From positions 1-64,000 of the forward strand of contig CAMEXD010000008.1 of assembly GCA_945947035.1 (NCBI GenBank): a stretch of 64,000 nucleotides of DNA, in the 5' to 3' direction. This stretch comes from an uncultured Mycoplasma sp. Lineage in GTDB: Bacteria; Bacillota_I; Bacilli_A; RF39; UBA660. Below the pieces are notes generated by a model. That model saw nothing but the letters and a program-made list of their open reading frames with translations, did not search any database and had not been told where the DNA came from. This document shows, in pieces, positions 44,246-53,332 of this stretch; positions within the stretch are counted from its first letter, which is position 1; every line of letters begins with the position of its first letter. The translations under genes and the position numbers were made by a program.

Positions 44246-46204
44246 CTATCTAACTCTTTCAAAGCCTTGTTCTTGTTCTAATTCTTCTTGTGTTAAATAT
44301 TCTTCAACTATTTCTTCATAAGTATATGTATCATCTACTACTTCATTATTTAATTCATCTTCTGTTAATATTTCTTCATAATTTTTTTCAAGTTCTTCAT
44401 TAGAAGAAGTATTATAATTACCTTCTTGTTTATCTAATTCATCTTGACTAATGTCTTCCTCTTCTGTTATTTCTTCTTTAGAATAGTCAAAATCAAAATT
44501 CTTATATTGATCTTTTATACTTTGAAGTTCAGATTTACCATAACTTACTGCAGCATCAACGCCACTATTATAGTAACTTTTATTACTTCCTGTATAACTA
44601 TTTTTTAAGCTATTACCAATTGCAGTAATATCAGATAAACTAACTCCATTTGCTGCAGTTTCATTTCTTCTTGCAATCTCTAAAACTTGTTCTATAGCGC
44701 TAATAGCATCACTCATACCATCGCCATAAGCTTGTTCTTTAGCGTTTTTATCACCATATTGTGCTTCAAATTCTTGATCAGCTTTAGCTTCAGCAGCACG
44801 TTTTTCTTCTTCTGTTAAAGTACTCGGATCAACTATTGTTGAAGAACTTGATGAAGTACTATTATTTGAATTATTTTTATTATTACTTCCAGAGTTATTT
44901 TTATTTCCACCATAAGTTTTTTCATATATTTTATTTCTTACTTCATTAACATAATTTAATGCATCAGATGTTGTAATTTCTTTTTCAACTTGATATTTCT
45001 CATTTAAAGAATCAAACCAAGGTTGTAAAACATCTTCATTTCCTTCAGCACTAGCCATTATTTGTACGTTTAATTTATCAAGTAAGTTAAGTTCAATATC
45101 ATTACATGTTACCATTTCAATTGGACCATGATTTTCAATTAAATTACCATTTTTATCATAATTATAGATACCCATAGCATTATTATATGTATTTTGAGAA
45201 ATTAATCCTAACATCATACTAGATGTTGTAATAGTGTGTCCTATAACTGATGATACACCTTTATATTCTTCATAAATTGATCTAGCACCTGTTGTAACAC
45301 TTGTTAAACCATAAATTTCTTTTGTTAATTCTTCTAAAGCTTTTTTATTTTCTTTAGTAGGTTCATTTTGTGCTTTTTTGAAAGTATTAAAGTAATTTAA
45401 GTAAATATTATAAGCTTCTTCATTTTTAAAGAAATTTTTAGATAAAGCCGGTTCATCAGATACAATATTAAATGTCATCATTTTTTCACAGAAACTTCTG
45501 TAATAATCAGATGTCTTAGAGTAGAAGTTTGGATTACCTTCTAAGATACTACTTAATTCTTGAATTGTGTAATCATAACTATTTAAATAGATATAAGCAG
45601 TTAACCATTCTTCTGCAGATACAAAATATTCTTTATCATCAATTTTATATTTTGAAGATAATTTTGAAAAATCATCCATAGAATTTTCAACTACTGTTTG
45701 AACTTGAGCTAAAACATCTTCTTCAATTGATATCACATCTAAATTATTTTTATTTTTACCTTTAAATAACTTATCTAATAGTCCTGTATGTTTAGCACAT
45801 CCTCCAACACCAAGTATTATTCCTGCAGCTACTAAAACTGATATAACAGCTTTTTTCCAGTTCTTTTTAGACTTATTATCGTTTTCTCTATGTTCGACTG
45901 ATTCAACTTTTTTAGGTTCTTCTTCTTTTAAATCAAGTACAACTTCATTTTGTTTTTCATCGTTTAATTCATCCAAGAATAAAGAATTCAAACCATAAAG
46001 TCTATCAACTCTTTTTATTTTGCCACTATTAATATCATTTACTACTTCTTTATCAAGTTCCATTATTTGGTCTAGTACTTCTTTGAAAGAATTTTTTTTC
46101 AAATCAAATACTTGTCCATTAAAAGTCATAGATACTGGATTAATATATTTTCCAGATTCATCTTTTGTTTCATAATTTACATAAATATTTCTATCTTCGT
46201 TCAT
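44246..46204 (-). CDS. large membrane-anchored protein of unknown function
   Basis: A 652-residue protein. Unusually it begins with ~120 cytosolic residues, then one helix (KAVISVLVAAGIILGVGGC), then an extracytoplasmic region. That region is helical up to residue ~430, with a Ser/Asn low-complexity linker (NSNNSTSSSSST) near 460, and ends in an acidic, Glu-rich tail. AAAGGGGGAA defines the start at 46204, not 46279. It is co-transcribed with the module protein at 42461 (15 nt apart). Domain family not recognised. Confidence 0.65.
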   Translation of the reverse strand: MNEDRNIYVNYETKDESGKYINPVSMTFNGQVFDLKKNSFKEVLDQIMELDKEVVNDINSGKIKRVDRLYGLNSLFLDELNDEKQNEVVLDLKEEEPKKVESVEHRENDNKSKKNWKKAVISVLVAAGIILGVGGCAKHTGLLDKLFKGKNKNNLDVISIEEDVLAQVQTVVENSMDDFSKLSSKYKIDDKEYFVSAEEWLTAYIYLNSYDYTIQELSSILEGNPNFYSKTSDYYRSFCEKMMTFNIVSDEPALSKNFFKNEEAYNIYLNYFNTFKKAQNEPTKENKKALEELTKEIYGLTSVTTGARSIYEEYKGVSSVIGHTITTSSMMLGLISQNTYNNAMGIYNYDKNGNLIENHGPIEMVTCNDIELNLLDKLNVQIMASAEGNEDVLQPWFDSLNEKYQVEKEITTSDALNYVNEVRNKIYEKTYGGNKNNSGSNNKNNSNNSTSSSSSTIVDPSTLTEEEKRAAEAKADQEFEAQYGDKNAKEQAYGDGMSDAISAIEQVLEIARRNETAANGVSLSDITAIGNSLKNSYTGSNKSYYNSGVDAAVSYGKSELQSIKDQYKNFDFDYSKEEITEEEDISQDELDKQEGNYNTSSNEELEKNYEEILTEDELNNEVVDDTYTYEEIVEEYLTQEELEQEQGFERVR

Positions 46205-46348
46205 ATCAATTTCCCCCTTTTGATAATCTAAATGCACTAATAATTTGTACATTTCTAAGAACGGCTTATATTCTACCACAAAAATATGTTTTTGTCAAAT
46301 TTTGTAACATATTTTTATTTAATAATTACAATATATTAAATTATAAGA

Positions 46349-46396
46349 AAAAGACTAGTAAAATATTAGTCATTTATTTAGACAATTTTACTAGTT
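46349..46396 (-). terminator. terminator of glycine-rich gene
   Basis: ACTAGTAAAAT / ATTTTACTAGT stem with T-run on the minus strand, overlapping the stop at 46391. Confidence 0.8.
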
Positions 46397-47470
46397 ATTG
46401 TTATTGTTGCCACGATAAATTTTTATAAAACCGGAAGAACCTGCCAAGCCAGAATAACCAGCACCTTCATTAAGATTTCTATAACCACTGCCACCTTTTC
46501 CTCCAACATTTCCTCCAGTATATCCTGCTTCTCCTCCTGCTCCACCAGTTGCCTCCCAGTAGTTAGCAGAAACATATGTAGTGGTTCCACTTTTTCCAGC
46601 AAGTCCATTTAAATTTTTATAATTGCCACCACTTGCTATTCCACCATAGCCACCACTGCCTCCAGTATATCCTCCCTCTGTAGGACTACCTCCAACACCT
46701 CCACTTTTTACTTGAATAGTATCATAAGTATCAAGCGAAATACTTACTATAGCAGATGATGTTAAGCCAGAAGAACCAATAGTCAAAGAAATAGTTTCAC
46801 CTTTTTTCATAATTACACGAGAGTTGGCATAACCTCCTCCGCCTCCGCCGCCACCAGCAGCAGGAACTATAGCATGACCTCCATATGCATTACCACCATT
46901 TCCACTTGCTCCGAAAACTTCTATTTGAAAATATCCATCTTCTGGAGCAGTCCAAGTTTGGGATGTTGTATATGTGTTTATTAAAATATATTCTGTTGGT
47001 TCATTTGGAAAAGTTACAACAATTATATTATCGCTTACATTTGATTCTTTGTTATAATTACCATTTATATCTTGAATTACATTTTCCTTTAACTTTATAT
47101 TTCCTATGGTACTTATTTCTCCTGATGTTATCTCTATTATATATTTATAACCATCATCTATTTGTTCTTTAGATATATTACTTATTGTTATATCACCAGT
47201 TACAATAAAATTATCACTTACTAAATCAGTATCAACTACACCAAAATCATCTGTACAATTCATAGTATAATTTGCATTACTATTTGCTCCTATTTCAGAA
47301 GTATCTGGTCCATCTATTACACATATTGGTCCTTTTAAATCACTATATACTATTTTTATATTACCTTCTTGTTCTACTTCATAACTAAATAATGCATAAG
47401 AAGATAATCCCACGCATGATAGTATTACAAGTATTATCGTTATTAATAAATATTTATTTATTATTTTCAC
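46391..47470 (-). CDS. glycine-rich surface protein, probably phase-variable
   Basis: A 359-residue protein as readable from GTG 47470. A hydrophobic helix (YLLITIILVILSCVGLSSYAL) is followed by a beta domain (residues ~45-155, two Cys) and a glycine-rich domain of the Gly_rich_2 type (TYTTSQTWTAPEDGYFQIEV, then YGGIASGG-like runs and a string of nine Gly). The GTG has no usable ribosome site. The strong site GGAGGT lies before ATG 47538, which is separated from this frame by an 11-G tract; a tract of 12 G would fuse them (see finding). So in this sequence the gene appears switched off. Confidence 0.8.
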   Translation of the reverse strand: MKIINKYLLITIILVILSCVGLSSYALFSYEVEQEGNIKIVYSDLKGPICVIDGPDTSEIGANSNANYTMNCTDDFGVVDTDLVSDNFIVTGDITISNISKEQIDDGYKYIIEITSGEISTIGNIKLKENVIQDINGNYNKESNVSDNIIVVTFPNEPTEYILINTYTTSQTWTAPEDGYFQIEVFGASGNGGNAYGGHAIVPAAGGGGGGGGYANSRVIMKKGETISLTIGSSGLTSSAIVSISLDTYDTIQVKSGGVGGSPTEGGYTGGSGGYGGIASGGNYKNLNGLAGKSGTTTYVSANYWEATGGAGGEAGYTGGNVGGKGGSGYRNLNEGAGYSGLAGSSGFIKIYRGNNNNN

Positions 47471-47506
47471 ATCGGTTAAGAGGAAGCTTCTTAGTTTTTT
47501 AACTTG

Positions 47507-47517
47507 CCCCCCCCCCC
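47507..47517 (-). repeat. homopolymeric G tract (11 G on minus strand)
   Basis: Eleven consecutive C on the plus strand in an otherwise very AT-rich region. It lies between ATG 47538 and GTG 47470: 21 + 11 + 36 = 68 nt, one short of a multiple of three. With 11 G the ATG frame stops after 15 codons (TAA at 47491). Confidence 0.9.
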
Positions 47518-47566
47518 ATATCGAATTTTTGTTTGCATTTTTTTATACCTCCATTTTTTAACACAA

Positions 47567-47609
47567 AAAAATGTGTTATATTCTTATGAATTAATTCTAA
47601 CACATTTTT
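47567..47609 (-). terminator. terminator of spoIIR
   Basis: AAAATGTGTTA / TAACACATTTT stem followed by TTTTG on the minus strand, 18 nt after the spoIIR stop. A second small hairpin AACACA/TGTGTT overlaps the distal arm. Confidence 0.75.
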
Positions 47610-47626
47610 ATATTTTTTGTCTATTA

Positions 47627-48157
47627 CTATTTATTTAAAATATACTTATCAAACAAATCTTTAATTAAAAATCTATATTCAATATCATCTGTTTCTTCTG
47701 CTTCTAAAGTACAAATTGGTGGAAATAAAACACACCAGAAATTTTCTCCTTCACCTTCTCCTAGCGTTATAACTAATGACTCATAATTTCCTTCTTCATA
47801 AATAACTCCTTTATATTCTTTTTCTGGAAAATAATTAAGACCATAATTAATTGTAAAACCTTCATCATAAGATAAATCATCTAAAGTTTTTTGAACTATA
47901 CTTTTATAATTATTAATATTATTTGTAATAATACTTCTTGATTCTTCAATAGAAGTAGAAGTACTTAAATCATCATAAAAACTTTTTTCTAAACTTTCTT
48001 TAACTTTAACTTTTACATATTTATCATAAACACTATTACTATTTGCAATAACTCTAAATCTAATAGAATCATCTGGAATTATATAATAATCTTTTTTTTC
48101 ATTTATAAAAACATATCCTAAAACTATAATTGCTAGAACGATTAAAATCTTTTTCAT
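47627..48157 (-). CDS. spoIIR: stage II sporulation protein R
   Basis: A 176-residue exported signalling protein. One N-terminal helix is followed by IPDDSIRFRVIANSNSVYDKYVK, then YFPEKEYKGVIYEEGNYESLVI, and the hallmark GEGENFWCVLFPPICTLE. In Bacillus, SpoIIR made under sigma-F in the forespore triggers SpoIIGA to process pro-sigma-E in the mother cell. Start at 48157 with GGGTGAT. It is the second sporulation-specific gene in the window. Confidence 0.95.
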   Translation of the reverse strand: MKKILIVLAIIVLGYVFINEKKDYYIIPDDSIRFRVIANSNSVYDKYVKVKVKESLEKSFYDDLSTSTSIEESRSIITNNINNYKSIVQKTLDDLSYDEGFTINYGLNYFPEKEYKGVIYEEGNYESLVITLGEGEGENFWCVLFPPICTLEAEETDDIEYRFLIKDLFDKYILNK

Positions 48158-48209
48158 TATCATCACCCAAGGTAATAATGATTAGTTTTAAAAAAAATTA
48201 TGCAATATA

Positions 48210-49157
48210 TTAAAAATTTAAAAACCAAAATGTTAAATATAATAAAACTACAATAACCGATGGTATTATATATGTTAGTTTACAAAAACTTTTACATCTT
48301 ATATTTTGAATAAAACTAATTAATGTTGTTATAATGCAAAGTTTTAACATCAAAACACTTGAAAAATCAGCATAGTAATAAATTTGATTATGTCTAAAAA
48401 TAATATCTCCAATTGAAATTACAATTAAGTTAAATAAATTACTTCCTATTATATCAGATAAGGCCATATCATAGTTATTTAATTTAATAAGAGAAATAAA
48501 AGTTATAACTTCAGGAAGACTTGTTGTAATACCAAGAAGTATTGCTCCAATAAAACTAGATGAAAAACTTGGACTAAGTATAGAAATTTTATTAACAATT
48601 ATTGTTAATAATGTACTTATTATAATTAAGAAAATTGCTGTTAAAATAAATTTTAAAACGATAAATTTTTCTTTTTTTACTGAAGTATTATCCTTTTCTT
48701 CTTCTGTTTTTAATTGTTTTCTTAAATAAAAAGTATAAGTAAATAACACAATAAAGGTTGGAAGTCCTATATTAAACAATGAAAAATTAATAATACCAGT
48801 TAATGCTAGAAAAATAAAAGTATAGTTTATTAACAAAATAATATATACTAATGCTTTTGATGTTGTCTTATTAAACATCATTTTTTTTATAAAAATAATG
48901 TCAAAAAAACAAATTATAGTTATATTAAATAAGTTACTTCCTATTATATCTCCTACAGCTAAATAGATATTATCTAAATAAATTGATGAAAAACAAGTAA
49001 TAAGTTCAGGTAAACTAGTAATTCCTGCTAAAAGAATGCCTCCTATGGCTTCAATACTTGCTTTAGTTGTTTTTGATAATACATCAGCATAGTAAGACAT
49101 TTTAATACTTAAAAAAATTGTCAAAATTGAAAGTAATAAAAAAAATACTAGAATCAT
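48210..49157 (-). CDS. Na+/Ca2+ exchanger family antiporter (CaCA, YrbG-like)
   Basis: A 315-residue membrane protein with about ten helices arranged as two homologous halves. Each half carries the alpha-repeat motif: GITSLPELITCFSSI with GDIIGSNLFNI, and GITTSLPEVITFISL with SDIIGSNLFNL. These acidic residues coordinate cations. The halves are separated by a cytosolic loop (TEEEKDNTSVKKEK). AAGGAGAAA precedes the ATG. Transport of Ca2+ against Na+ or H+ is the family role. Confidence 0.9.
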   Translation of the reverse strand: MILVFFLLLSILTIFLSIKMSYYADVLSKTTKASIEAIGGILLAGITSLPELITCFSSIYLDNIYLAVGDIIGSNLFNITIICFFDIIFIKKMMFNKTTSKALVYIILLINYTFIFLALTGIINFSLFNIGLPTFIVLFTYTFYLRKQLKTEEEKDNTSVKKEKFIVLKFILTAIFLIIISTLLTIIVNKISILSPSFSSSFIGAILLGITTSLPEVITFISLIKLNNYDMALSDIIGSNLFNLIVISIGDIIFRHNQIYYYADFSSVLMLKLCIITTLISFIQNIRCKSFCKLTYIIPSVIVVLLYLTFWFLNF

Positions 49158-49200
49158 AACTTTTCTCCTTGTAAAGTATATGATATGATTCTAAGTATTA

Positions 49201-50415
49201 TTATAAGTTTTCTTCTATTCTAATTAATCTATTATATTTACAAATTCTTTCTCCTCTTGATAATGATCCAGACTTCATCCAAGATAAATTAAGACCAACA
49301 GCTAAATCTGATATAAAAGTATCTTCTGTTTCACCACTTCTATGAGAAATAATAGTTTTGTAATTATTATTTTTTGCTAAAGAAATTGTTTCAAGCATTT
49401 CAGTAATTGTACCTATTTGATTTGCTTTTAAAAGAATTGCATTACAACTATCAAAATCTATTCCTTTTTGAAGAAGTTTTTTATTAGTAGTAAATAAATC
49501 ATCCCCTACTACCATAATATCTGTTTCTTCCTTTAATTTATGAAAACTTTCAAAATCATTTTCATAAAAAGGATCTTCAATTGAAATAATTGGATAAGTT
49601 TCAATTAAATATTTATAATAATTTAGAAGTTCTTCTTGAGTTAAATTCTTATTATTTACATGATAAATATTATTTTCTTCATCATAAAAGCTTGTTGCAG
49701 CAACATCTAAACAGATACTTACATCTTCTTTTAATTTGTATCCAGCATTATTTATAGCTTCACAAATAAGTTTTAAAGCTTCCTCATTATCTTTTAAATC
49801 TGGAGCAAAACCTCCTTCATCACCAACACTTGTTGCAAGGTTATTTTCTTTTAGTAATTTTTTTAAAGTATGAAAAACTAAACCTGCTACTTCTAGTTGA
49901 TCTTTTATAGATTCTCTATTTACTGTTATCATAAATTCTTGAAAATCAACATTATTATCTGAGTGCATACCACCATTTAATATATTAAACATACATTTTG
50001 GTATTGAATAAGTATTGCCAACATATTCATATAACTCTTTACCACAAGATTTAGCACATGCTTTTAAATATGCTAAAGAAACTGAAAGAATTGCATTAGC
50101 ACCAAGTTTTGTTTTATTTTCTGTACCATCTAATTTTATTAACAAATCATCCAGTTCTTTTTGATTCTTTATATCAATATTAATAATATTTGGTTTTATA
50201 ATATCTAAAACATTAGATACAGCTTTTTTTACTCCTTTTCCCATAAATCTTTTTTCATTATCACGAAGTTCAAGTGCTTCATTAAAACCTTTTGATGCTC
50301 CACTTGGAACGCTTGCACGTCCAATTATACCACCATCTAAAATAACATCAGTTTCAACAGTAGGAAATCCTCTTGAATCTAATATTTCACGACACTTTAT
50401 ATCAACTATTTTCAT
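49201..50415 (-). CDS. eno: enolase
   Basis: A 404-residue enolase converting 2-phosphoglycerate to phosphoenolpyruvate. Motifs: IKCREILDSRGFPTVE at the N-terminus, catalytic SVGDEGGFAPDLK, metal ligands in SIEDPFYENDF and VGDDLFTTN, and ISHRSGETEDTFI. About 25 residues shorter than usual, mainly in the C-terminal helices and loops. AGGGAGG precedes the ATG. gapA is at 54.9 kb, not in one operon. Confidence 0.97.
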   Translation of the reverse strand: MKIVDIKCREILDSRGFPTVETDVILDGGIIGRASVPSGASKGFNEALELRDNEKRFMGKGVKKAVSNVLDIIKPNIINIDIKNQKELDDLLIKLDGTENKTKLGANAILSVSLAYLKACAKSCGKELYEYVGNTYSIPKCMFNILNGGMHSDNNVDFQEFMITVNRESIKDQLEVAGLVFHTLKKLLKENNLATSVGDEGGFAPDLKDNEEALKLICEAINNAGYKLKEDVSICLDVAATSFYDEENNIYHVNNKNLTQEELLNYYKYLIETYPIISIEDPFYENDFESFHKLKEETDIMVVGDDLFTTNKKLLQKGIDFDSCNAILLKANQIGTITEMLETISLAKNNNYKTIISHRSGETEDTFISDLAVGLNLSWMKSGSLSRGERICKYNRLIRIEENL

Positions 50416-50537
50416 AACATTCCTCCCTATATAATAATTATAACTAATTTTAGAATTTATTAAAAGATATTATTGATTTTTAGTGAAAAAAATTATATTA
50501 TTAAGGTATAATAAAAAGAGAAAGGAACGTGGTTTTT

Positions 50538-51803
50538 GTGAAAATAGTCAGCTTAACTCCACAACAATTTGATTTTTTTTCTTATAATCACCATATGCAT
50601 TCATTTTATCAGACAAGTATGTATGCTAATTTAATGTCAAATTATAACTATGTTCCATCTTATTACGGATTTGTTGATAATGAAGGAAAATTAATTGGTG
50701 CAACAATGATGATTAGTCAAAATATTTTAGGAAAATTTAAATATGCTTATTGTCCAAGAGGATTTTTAATAGATTATGATAATAAAGAATTATTAAAGGA
50801 AATAACAACTAAATTTAAAAATTACTTAAATAAAAAGAATTATTTATTTTTAAAAATGGATCCACTAGTTATAAATAATAAAAGAGATAAAGAAGGAAAT
50901 ATTATTCCTAGTCCTTACTCAAGTGATCTAGTTCCTTTTTTACAAAATATTGGTTATAAATATTATGGAGAAAATAAATATTTTGGAACATTAAAGCCAC
51001 GTTGGAATGCTATTTTAAAAGTAACAGGATCTAGTGTAACTCTATTTAAAAACTTTGATGATTCAACGAGAAATAAAATTAGAAAAGCTCAAAGTAGAGG
51101 AGTTGAAATATTCCAAGGAACGGAAAATAATATTAAATTATTTTATAGTTTTATAGCTAGAAAACAAAGTCATAACCTTGCTTACTATAAAAATTTTGCA
51201 GCTTGTTTTGGTAAAAACTTTGAAATATATTTTGCAAGACTTAATACTGAAAAATACTTAACTAATGTTAAAAAATTATATGAAATTGAGATGCTTAATC
51301 TAGAAAATTTAAATAATGAAATTCAAGAAAAGAGTTTAACTAATAGCATTTCTGATAAATTAATGAATTTAAAGTTAGAATCAGATAAATTAGTAGCAAC
51401 TTATAAAAATGAATTGCAAGAAGCATCAAAATTATTTGAAAAACATCCTGAAGGTATTGTTATTGCATCATGTGCTGTTGTACTAGATAGAAATGGTGTT
51501 GAATTTTTAATTGATGGTCAAAATCCAGCTTATGGTCTTTTTTATCCAATTTATTTACTTAAATGGCATATTATTGATAAATATGCAAAACAAGGTGCAA
51601 TTTATTTTGATATGAATGCTATAACAGGATACTTTGGAGATAATAATAAATATCGAGGTTTAAATGAATCAAAATTAGGATTTAATGCTGATGTTACAGA
51701 ATATATTGGTGAATTTGACCTTGTTATAAAACCTACTATTTATAAGTGGTATTGTGAAAGTAAATTCTTTAGAAAACTTATGAAGAAGAAAACCAAACAA
51801 TAG
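50538..51803 (+). CDS. FemAB-type peptidoglycan bridge aminoacyltransferase
   Basis: A 421-residue member of the Fem/MurM family, which adds amino acids from tRNA to the lipid II stem peptide to form interpeptide bridges. Two GNAT-like domains (HSFYQTSMYANLM; SCAVVLDRNGVEFLIDGQNP) are separated by a long helical arm (residues ~240-310, coiled coil). Characteristic motifs: YCPRGFLIDY, NKIRKAQSRGVEI and YFDMNAITGYFGDNNKYRGLNESKLGF. Both 50529 and 50538 are GTG; 50538 has better spacing to AAAGGA. Single gene. Confidence 0.9.
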   Translation: MKIVSLTPQQFDFFSYNHHMHSFYQTSMYANLMSNYNYVPSYYGFVDNEGKLIGATMMISQNILGKFKYAYCPRGFLIDYDNKELLKEITTKFKNYLNKKNYLFLKMDPLVINNKRDKEGNIIPSPYSSDLVPFLQNIGYKYYGENKYFGTLKPRWNAILKVTGSSVTLFKNFDDSTRNKIRKAQSRGVEIFQGTENNIKLFYSFIARKQSHNLAYYKNFAACFGKNFEIYFARLNTEKYLTNVKKLYEIEMLNLENLNNEIQEKSLTNSISDKLMNLKLESDKLVATYKNELQEASKLFEKHPEGIVIASCAVVLDRNGVEFLIDGQNPAYGLFYPIYLLKWHIIDKYAKQGAIYFDMNAITGYFGDNNKYRGLNESKLGFNADVTEYIGEFDLVIKPTIYKWYCESKFFRKLMKKKTKQ

Positions 51804-51873
51804 TTAACCTTGAATTTATATATTTGTATGTTACAATTTATACATCAAGGATTTCTTGAATATAATGAAAAGG

Positions 51874-51916
51874 ATACATTTGAAATCGGTATCAAATGCT
51901 TTTTCTGTTTTTTTAG
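51874..51916 (+). terminator. terminator 1 after Fem gene
   Basis: CATTTGA-N8-TCAAATG followed by CTTTTTCTGTTTTTTT. Confidence 0.75.
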
Positions 51917-51917
51917 T

Positions 51918-51960
51918 TAGCATCTGAAATCAACCTTAGTTACTTCAGATGCTTTTTTTT
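51918..51960 (+). terminator. terminator 2 after Fem gene
   Basis: GCATCTGAA-N15-TTCAGATGC followed by eight T. It forms a tandem with the previous hairpin; the same GCATCTGAA word recurs in the opposite terminator at 52060. The remaining 51804-52090 spacer holds no gene. Confidence 0.8.
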
Positions 51961-52054
51961 ATATTTTTAATAACTTTATTATTATGATAAATAAGACATT
52001 TTCTCTTTTTGTCATAACAATCACCTGCCCTTATCTTATCTTTTGATAATAATA

Positions 52055-52091
52055 AAAAGGCATCTGAATTATTAATTCAAAAGCCTTTCTA
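52055..52091 (-). terminator. terminator of lipoprotein-membrane pair
   Basis: Minus strand AAAGGC...GCCTTT stem with imperfect inner pairing (TTTTGAATT / AATTCAGA) and T-rich tail. Confidence 0.65.
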
Positions 52092-52092
52092 T

Positions 52093-52440
52093 TTAATTAT
52101 TTAATTTTTTTTGGTTTGAATAACCAACAAATCCAAGAACAATCATAGGTACACAAAACAAAACATACATAATAAATAACAATGCTGAAATACAATACAA
52201 AATTGCACCAACTAAAGCTGCCCATGGTTTTCTAGTGAAAAATCCAATCCAGGAAAATATTGCTCCTATTCCCATCACAACCATATGAGGTGTAACTAAT
52301 GCTGTTGCTATAGCACCACCAATTTCTTCTGAGGAATTTAAATCGCCCATTGCTCCACCAAAATAAATAATTAAATAAATTAAATAAATTGTTGCAAGCA
52401 AAGAACATACAAACAATGCCTTACTCCTATTTTTAAACAT
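52093..52440 (-). CDS. four-helix membrane protein of unknown function
   Basis: A 115-residue protein with four predicted helices (LFVCSLLATIYLIYLIIYFGG, ALVTPHMVVMGIGAIFSWIGFF, ALVGAILYCISALLF, IMYVLFCVPMIVLGFVGY). AGAAAGGATG supports start 52440. It begins 13 nt after the upstream lipoprotein gene and shares its transcript. No family assigned; similar hydrophobic proteins accompany DUF4352 lipoproteins. Confidence 0.7.
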   Translation of the reverse strand: MFKNRSKALFVCSLLATIYLIYLIIYFGGAMGDLNSSEEIGGAIATALVTPHMVVMGIGAIFSWIGFFTRKPWAALVGAILYCISALLFIMYVLFCVPMIVLGFVGYSNQKKLNN

Positions 52441-52453
52441 ATTAACATCCTTT

Positions 52454-52948
52454 CTATTTAATAACAATTTCAAAAGTAGGTTCTTCATCAAATAATACAT
52501 TAGAATAATATAAAAGTTTTAATGAAGTTTCATTTTTTGGTTCTTCAAAAACTAAAGTTCCCGTTTTTATTCCATTTGGAGCCAAATCGCCACTACCTAA
52601 ATTTGTATCACTATCTATTGTTGTAAAAGCTTCATCATCTTCTTGACCCTGAGAATTAATTATCTGCCAGTCAAAACTATTATACGAAATTTTAGAGTCT
52701 GACTTGTTTTCAATTTTTAATGAAATGATTACATAGTTATTACCGCTTGCTGGAACATTCCATTCATCTCCATTTGAATATGAAACATTTGTAATAGTAT
52801 AATGTACTCCTTCATATACAGCAGTTTCATTTACATTGAAACTTGTTTTTTCATTGCCGTTTAAATCAGTAACACCAATGGAACTTGAGCAACCAGTTAA
52901 TCCAATCATTAAAAAAGCAAGAAAAATACTAATTAAAAATTTTTTCAT
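52454..52948 (-). CDS. DUF4352 lipoprotein
   Basis: A 164-residue lipoprotein with signal peptide ending LTGC, so it is lipid-anchored outside. The mature domain resembles DUF4352: an immunoglobulin-like fold with GVHYTITNVSYSNGDEWNVP, NNYVIISLKIENKSDSKIS and DLAPNGIKTGTLVFEEP. Start at 52948 has AAAGGAGG. Function of the family is not known. Transcribed away from the XRE gene. Confidence 0.85.
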   Translation of the reverse strand: MKKFLISIFLAFLMIGLTGCSSSIGVTDLNGNEKTSFNVNETAVYEGVHYTITNVSYSNGDEWNVPASGNNYVIISLKIENKSDSKISYNSFDWQIINSQGQEDDEAFTTIDSDTNLGSGDLAPNGIKTGTLVFEEPKNETSLKLLYYSNVLFDEEPTFEIVIK

Positions 52949-53062
52949 ATAAAATCCTCCTTTCTTTAATAAAACAATTATACCACAAAAACTTCTATCA
53001 GGCGACATATTTTTTTATATTTTTGTGAAATAATTTCCATATAAGGAGGTGCTAAAACTTCC

Positions 53063-53302
53063 ATGAGAAGATATACAAAACAAGATTTATCTATAAAAGT
53101 AAGAAAAAATATAAGAAAATATAGGCTTATACGTGGATATACTCTTCAAGAGTTAGCAGATTTAACTGATTTAACTCATGGTTATGTAAGAGATTTAGAA
53201 TGTCTAAGTATTGATAAAACTCCAACGCTAGAAACTATCGGAAAATTTGCTGATGCATTGGAAATAGATATAAGACAACTATTTGATGACACAAATAATT
53301 AA
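53063..53302 (+). CDS. XRE-family transcriptional regulator
   Basis: A 79-residue helix-turn-helix protein with little beyond the DNA-binding domain: VRKNIRKYRLIRGYTLQELADLTDLTHGYVRDLE is the helix 1-3 region and LFDD ends it. It resembles Cro/C1-type regulators. The nearest GGAGG is 12 nt upstream, slightly long. It is convergent with the PIN-ImmA pair and divergent from the lipoprotein gene. Confidence 0.85.
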   Translation: MRRYTKQDLSIKVRKNIRKYRLIRGYTLQELADLTDLTHGYVRDLECLSIDKTPTLETIGKFADALEIDIRQLFDDTNN

Positions 53303-53332
53303 AAAGATTCAGCTTAAAACTGAATCTTTTTC
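53303..53332. terminator. bidirectional terminator
   Basis: AAAAAGATTCAG / CTGAATCTTTTT stem between the XRE gene (+) and the PIN gene (-). Confidence 0.85.
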
